Shown here piece after piece: positions 7,488 to 11,068 of a stretch of DNA of 11,068 nucleotides (position 1 is its first letter; each line of letters begins with the position of its first letter). Source of the stretch: Puniceicoccales bacterium. Lineage in GTDB: Bacteria > Verrucomicrobiota > Verrucomicrobiia > Opitutales > JAIRLM01. The position numbers and the translations under genes are program-made. Below the pieces are notes generated by a model. The model made no database searches and was not told the DNA's origin. It saw nothing but the letters and a program-made list of their open reading frames with translations. The stretch covers positions 1-11,068 of the forward strand of contig JAITDL010000027.1 in NCBI GenBank assembly GCA_031282565.1. The letters are read 5' to 3'.

Positions 7488-9194
7488 TCACAGACAGGCG
7501 CCACATCTGGACAATTCGCACACCCTCCTCCAAATCGCAACATTCGCCTGGCGCACAGCGGCATCCACATTCTCACTGCTGGCCCAAAATGATACCGTCT
7601 CCAGGACACCGTGTGGCACGATCATCGTTTCTCTCGATTTTATTTCCTCCAAAATGTTCTTCCTTCTTTCCGGCAGATCATCGTCGGCAATCTCGAGTGC
7701 GCGAAGTATTTGCATGCATGGAAATTCAACGGCCGGATCGCAATTCGATTTGTGCCTTCCAAAGGCGTGGCCGTCACTGTCGAAAATGCAGAATAGCGGA
7801 TTGTCAAATGTATGGCCGTCAAGTACGCTGGCCACGAACGGATTTTGATGCTCAACCCCGCCATCGCAGTAGCGGTGCACGCCGGTTGATTTGCCGTCGG
7901 CAAATGGAATGTCGATTCGAAGCATTTTGAAAATTGCAGGCAGCGCAATCGAAATGCGCGCCGAAAACGCTATGGGGAAATCTGGAGTCGTTTCATGGCT
8001 TGCGACAAGCGTCTTCTTATTGTCGGCATCCCACATGGTTATGTAAAGGAAGCTCGCAAAAGCAGTTCCACCAGGAAGTTTGCGCAGCAAAATGATGTCT
8101 GAAAATCGCACCATGAACGGTTCGCGATTCACCGAGGTGTCATAGGGCTGCATCAGCTGAGAAATTCTTTCACGTTCATCTTCAGCCAACGCCGCAAGTT
8201 GATGCGGCTGCAGTTTGCCAAGAAAATCTGCCACTGCAGAAGCTGTAAATCTGTCAACGACTTCAATTGGTCCAAATCCAGACAGCAAACCGCCGCACAT
8301 GCTGCCATTGCAAGTTGGATAGGCGATGCGCAATTTTGAGTCTGAAAAAAACGGGGAAATTGCACTCTGCATTTCTCCGTGCCACCTGCGCATGTCCGTA
8401 CCGCCGAACGCAGCCATAATTGCCGCCAGTGCGCCAGCCGATGACCCGGCAAACTTGCAATTCGGACTGAATATGTTGCCAGCCTCCTTGGAATGAAGTA
8501 TTTCAAGCAGCGGACCATAGCAAACGCCCTTCGCGCCGCCGCCACTGAATGAAATTAGGTCAATTTTCCTAGCTAGCTCCCGATGGGTTTCAATGCCAAG
8601 TTCCATCCGCGCCCAGAAGTCCTGCACATAGAAAAAATCATCCATGACCATGTAGCTCATGCGCCGCGTGAATTTGAGCTCACTTTGCATTGCAAATTCA
8701 TTGGCAAATGAATCGTTGAGTCGTTCGATAACTGCAGAAATAGCCTCTTCGCCGATGCCGTGGACCGTGGCGTCGCTGACTATTCCGGCGAATACTTCAT
8801 TTTTTCGTGCAATGAGACTCGGAAAATACTGCACCTCCAGGACTGCATCGTTCGCTGAAGCATCACCACCACGGCGCACGCGATTAACATTTTCACTCCA
8901 AATATGGCATAGGCGCTCAGGATTTTTTTCGGCCAACGCAGCAATGACAGTCGCATCCTTCCATATGCTAAGTGCGGCGATGGCTACAACTAGCACAGCC
9001 GAAGCTATGGCAACCGACAGTGAGACATAGACATGGACAGCAATAAGAACTACATTGCCAATGGCAACGGCCGTAACAACAGACTTAAGCACGATGGAGA
9101 CAACTGGATGAAAATTTCCACCTTCTGGTTCCGCTGCGTGCCCAGGTTTATCCACGTGCAACGTACTACACAAGCTGAACTCAGACGAAACCAC
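7488..9194 (-). CDS. Membrane-anchored patatin-like phospholipase
   Basis: 568 residues. The patatin active site is complete: SGGGAKG at about 217-223 (oxyanion hole), GSSAG at 250-254 (Ser252 nucleophile), and YCDGG with Asp444. The Ser-to-Asp distance of 192 residues nearly equals the 191 in the paralogue at 4196-5806. The shared block ETTPDFPIAFSARISIALP (about 401-419) is typical of VipD/ExoU-like bacterial patatins. Residues about 30-57 and 58-78 are two long hydrophobic stretches with almost no loop, so the enzyme is predicted to sit on a membrane by an N-terminal hairpin with the catalytic domain on one side. The start is taken as GTG 9194, five codons after an in-frame TAG; GTG 9155 is possible, and no ATG occurs before the hairpin. 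It follows lpxB by 148 bp. The reaction is inferred from the family; the lipid substrate is unknown. Confidence 0.9.
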   Translation of the reverse strand: MVSSEFSLCSTLHVDKPGHAAEPEGGNFHPVVSIVLKSVVTAVAIGNVVLIAVHVYVSLSVAIASAVLVVAIAALSIWKDATVIAALAEKNPERLCHIWSENVNRVRRGGDASANDAVLEVQYFPSLIARKNEVFAGIVSDATVHGIGEEAISAVIERLNDSFANEFAMQSELKFTRRMSYMVMDDFFYVQDFWARMELGIETHRELARKIDLISFSGGGAKGVCYGPLLEILHSKEAGNIFSPNCKFAGSSAGALAAIMAAFGGTDMRRWHGEMQSAISPFFSDSKLRIAYPTCNGSMCGGLLSGFGPIEVVDRFTASAVADFLGKLQPHQLAALAEDERERISQLMQPYDTSVNREPFMVRFSDIILLRKLPGGTAFASFLYITMWDADNKKTLVASHETTPDFPIAFSARISIALPAIFKMLRIDIPFADGKSTGVHRYCDGGVEHQNPFVASVLDGHTFDNPLFCIFDSDGHAFGRHKSNCDPAVEFPCMQILRALEIADDDLPERRKNILEEIKSRETMIVPHGVLETVSFWASSENVDAAVRQANVAIWRRVCELSRCGACL

Positions 9195-9342
9195 GACACT
9201 CTGGACCTACTGTCGCGGCGCCCGGGTGCAATGCTTTTCGACAAATGAAATGCATTGGCATAGCGCAGCAAAACAGGTAAATTATTTTTAAACATAACAG
9301 CTGTGCTAGCTGCAGCGTCATTCTGCATTTGGAAATCTCTAA

Positions 9343-10494
9343 CTACAATTTTTCCATTAGCCACTGCGCCGGCTTTAGATGCGGCCTGGAAAGCTCTCTG
9401 CGCAATTCGCATGCTACGGCCGCAAAATCATCGCCGGCGCCAATAAATTGCGCCAATTTCTCCGCCATTGCCCGCGGCTCGGCTGCGCCCTGGATGAATT
9501 CCGGGTAGAACTCATAGCCAAGGATGATGCTGGCAATTCCAAGATTTGACAGCTTAACGTGATGGCGACCAATCCAATAGGTCATCGGGTGCGTGCGATA
9601 TACTATCACTCCTGGGATCGCCTCCAGGGCGCAGCGCAGCGACATTGTTCCGGCGCTAACGGCAACCAAACGCGCCGCCACAGGATTCTTGAGGGCTTCA
9701 TCGGTCGAAATCAAGCGCACGTCACGGCCAACCTTTGCAACCTCTTCCGCAAGAATTTCACCGATGGCCTTCGTCGGATAAATTGAAACGACCGGCTGTA
9801 TTTCCTCCAACTCCGGCGCCGTGGCAGCTTCGAGCATTGGCGGAAAGTTTCTCCTAACAACCGCCGGACGGCTGCCTGGCAAAAGCAACATGGCGCCGTC
9901 ATTTGCGTAGTGGATTGGACTTCGACAGCCCTCATCCATAAATGGGTGGCCAACGTACGCCGTCGCCATGGCGGTATTTGCAAAATGCGCAACCTCGAAT
10001 GGGAAAAGCACAGCAAGTGAATCTATGATCTTGGCCATCTCAAATTTACGCTCCGGCTTCCACGCCCAAACCTGTGGAGCAACGTAATAGTACAGCGAAA
10101 CTGGCCCGCCCGCTTTCTTTGCTATCCCCATCTTAGCTAGTTTTTTCGCCACGCGGAGATGCAGCGACGGCGAATCGATGAAACACACGCGTTTTGGCAG
10201 TGCATTTGCAATCCAATCGACGACGGCATCGCAGTAGCGGAGGAAAAACGGCAGATGGCGAATGACATCGAAGAGCCCCATCGCCGAATGATCGGCCACG
10301 TTTATCAGGAAATTTCCTCCAGCCTTCGCCATGGCGTTCCCTCCGGCTGACCACACGTTGACAGCGCCATCCATGCGAATGCAGTCGCCAATTAGCTCGG
10401 CGCCGAGCTCGTCACCGGAACACTCCGCAGCCAACACTAGCAGATCAACTTCGCCCTTTTTGGCCGGCTTCAGCACTGGCGCCCTTCGAACCAT
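9343..10494 (-). CDS. lpxB: Lipid-A-disaccharide synthase
   Basis: 383 residues, the usual LpxB length. LpxB joins UDP-2,3-diacylglucosamine to lipid X to form the tetraacyl disaccharide 1-phosphate of lipid A, on the cytoplasmic face of the inner membrane (glycosyltransferase family 19). Visible motifs in order: AECSGDELGAEL (22-33, usually GEASGD), IDSPSLHLRVAK (106-117, with the conserved Asp107), YYVAPQVWAW (136-145), YVGHP (180-184), LLPGSR (204-209), SAGTMSLRCALEAIPGVIVY (280-299), and PEFIQGAA (331-338). No frameshift or missing block is seen. The Ala-for-Gly and Cys-for-Ala changes in the first motif are mild deviations. ATG 10494 gives the normal N-terminal length before the first motif and has GGGAGG just upstream. 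It lies 78 bp after the acyltransferase gene, a lipid-synthesis pairing that makes sense for envelope assembly. Confidence 0.95.
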   Translation of the reverse strand: MVRRAPVLKPAKKGEVDLLVLAAECSGDELGAELIGDCIRMDGAVNVWSAGGNAMAKAGGNFLINVADHSAMGLFDVIRHLPFFLRYCDAVVDWIANALPKRVCFIDSPSLHLRVAKKLAKMGIAKKAGGPVSLYYYVAPQVWAWKPERKFEMAKIIDSLAVLFPFEVAHFANTAMATAYVGHPFMDEGCRSPIHYANDGAMLLLPGSRPAVVRRNFPPMLEAATAPELEEIQPVVSIYPTKAIGEILAEEVAKVGRDVRLISTDEALKNPVAARLVAVSAGTMSLRCALEAIPGVIVYRTHPMTYWIGRHHVKLSNLGIASIILGYEFYPEFIQGAAEPRAMAEKLAQFIGAGDDFAAVACELRRELSRPHLKPAQWLMEKL

Positions 10495-10497
10495 GCG

Positions 10498-10503
10498 CCT
10501 CCC
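10498..10503 (-). promoter_or_regulatory. Ribosome binding site of lpxB
   Basis: GGGAGG in the minus-strand direction lies three bases before ATG 10494. The spacing is shorter than usual, but it is the only strong Shine-Dalgarno match seen before any gene in the window, in contrast to the four accessory genes, which lack one. Confidence 0.5.
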
Positions 10504-10572
10504 AGTTTGCCACTCGAATGCCGCCAGTCAAGGGCTATGGTGGCAGTTGAATTGCTCCAGCGCATAAATCTT

Positions 10573-11068
10573 TTACCGGAAAATGTAACTGCTTTCGATC
10601 TGCGAGATCCGCTCCATGACAAGATTAACAATGAACTGGTGGCGATTTGAGCCGTCGCAGCGCGCTAGATATTCCTCCGGCAACAGGGGAGCAGCAAAGG
10701 CCACATGTATCCGGGAGAAAAATTTTGGTATACTCATTCCTCGGCCCCATGCCTCGTAGGATCCGAAAATTCTCGCCGGAATGATGGGAACTTTCGCCAT
10801 GGATGCCAGCAATCCAACGCCACGTTTTGCCGGTTGGATCGTTCCGTCAGGCGACCGTGAACCTTCGGGAAACAGCACGAGCGCAGAACCTTCTTCCAAC
10901 AACCTAACCGACTCCCTCATCGCCGCCAGGTCGTTGCCGCCGTCGCGGTCAATTGAAATCGTACGCATGCGGGAAAACATCCAATGCCATATCCCTCCGC
11001 TGGATAGAGTACTCCGCGCCATGGAAAATGCATTTCTGCCGCTGGAAATTACGACCGCAGGAGGATCA
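10573..11068 (-). CDS. plsC: 1-acylglycerol-3-phosphate acyltransferase, 5' end beyond window
   Basis: 164 codons are visible and the frame is open to the window edge, so the N-terminus is missing. PlsC transfers a fatty acyl chain to lysophosphatidic acid, giving phosphatidic acid at the cytoplasmic membrane. The visible part begins DPPAVVIS; this Asp is very probably the D of the catalytic HX4D motif, whose His lies just outside. ISIDR (about residues 38-42) matches the conserved region before motif III, FPEGSRS.DG (about 66-75) is motif III for glycerol-phosphate binding, and VPIIPARI (about 92-99) is motif IV. An internal ATG at 11022 is not the true start, because the conserved sequence continues upstream of it. 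Other members of the PlsC superfamily are possible, but this is the simplest reading. It precedes lpxB by 78 bp on the same strand. Confidence 0.88.
   Translation of the reverse strand, partial: DPPAVVISSGRNAFSMARSTLSSGGIWHWMFSRMRTISIDRDGGNDLAAMRESVRLLEEGSALVLFPEGSRSPDGTIQPAKRGVGLLASMAKVPIIPARIFGSYEAWGRGMSIPKFFSRIHVAFAAPLLPEEYLARCDGSNRHQFIVNLVMERISQIESSYIFR

Noticed and set aside
4196..9194. Antiphage system with a patatin effector (CBASS CapV type)
   Set aside because: No nucleotide cyclase, sensor or ancillary defence gene is present, and the patatins carry membrane or acidic N-termini, not the usual CapV arrangement.
9298..9312. Hairpin after lpxB (cagct / agctg with a five-base loop) followed by AT-rich sequence
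   Set aside because: The stem is only five base pairs and no continuous T run follows directly, so it is too weak to call a terminator.
1..11068. CRISPR arrays, tRNA or rRNA genes, insertion sequences
   Set aside because: No short regularly spaced repeats, no cloverleaf or rRNA-like segments and no transposase-like reading frames were seen; the only repeats are the protein-domain copies.

Overview
The window holds six genes, all read from the minus strand, plus a short foreign fragment at the left edge. Recognisable lpxB (lipid A biosynthesis) shows that the host makes lipopolysaccharide, so it is a Gram-negative bacterium. The LpxB ending and the long proteins with N-terminal membrane hairpins recall the PVC superphylum (Verrucomicrobiota/Chlamydiota), but this placement is a weak impression rather than a demonstration.

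Layout, right to left in the direction of transcription. A 1-acylglycerol-3-phosphate acyltransferase (plsC type, 5' end cut by the window edge, 10573-11068) is followed by lpxB (9343-10494). Then comes an accessory block of four genes: a membrane-anchored patatin-like phospholipase (7488-9194), an unrecognised 511-residue protein with an N-terminal membrane hairpin (5908-7443), a second patatin-like protein without a membrane anchor (4196-5806), and a very large protein (from 4037 leftwards, at least 1307 codons) made of an N-terminal membrane hairpin, a Pro/Ser-rich linker and three divergent copies of a ~405-415-residue unit. Gaps are 44-158 bp, there are no genes on the plus strand, and I found no convincing promoter, so co-transcription is possible but unproven.

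Bases 1 to about 117 do not belong to the same genome. They are strongly GC-rich and encode, in a different frame, an internal piece of an actinobacterial-type aspartyl-tRNA synthetase. The join falls inside the giant gene and is most likely an assembly chimera, so the true 3' end of the giant gene is missing.

The most interesting part is the block 116-9194. Both phospholipases keep the full patatin active site. Three of the four proteins begin with two closely spaced hydrophobic segments, an arrangement like the bilobed hydrophobic domain of chlamydial inclusion-membrane (Inc) proteins. The giant protein and the 511-residue protein are unusually cysteine-rich, carry acidic DxNxDG/DxDxDG loops and share an L-[IV]-K-L-aromatic-R motif. 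My working inference is a membrane-associated lipid-modifying module, possibly made of host-directed effectors, sitting beside ordinary lipid biosynthesis genes. The sequence shows no secretion machinery or experimentally known homologue that would settle this.
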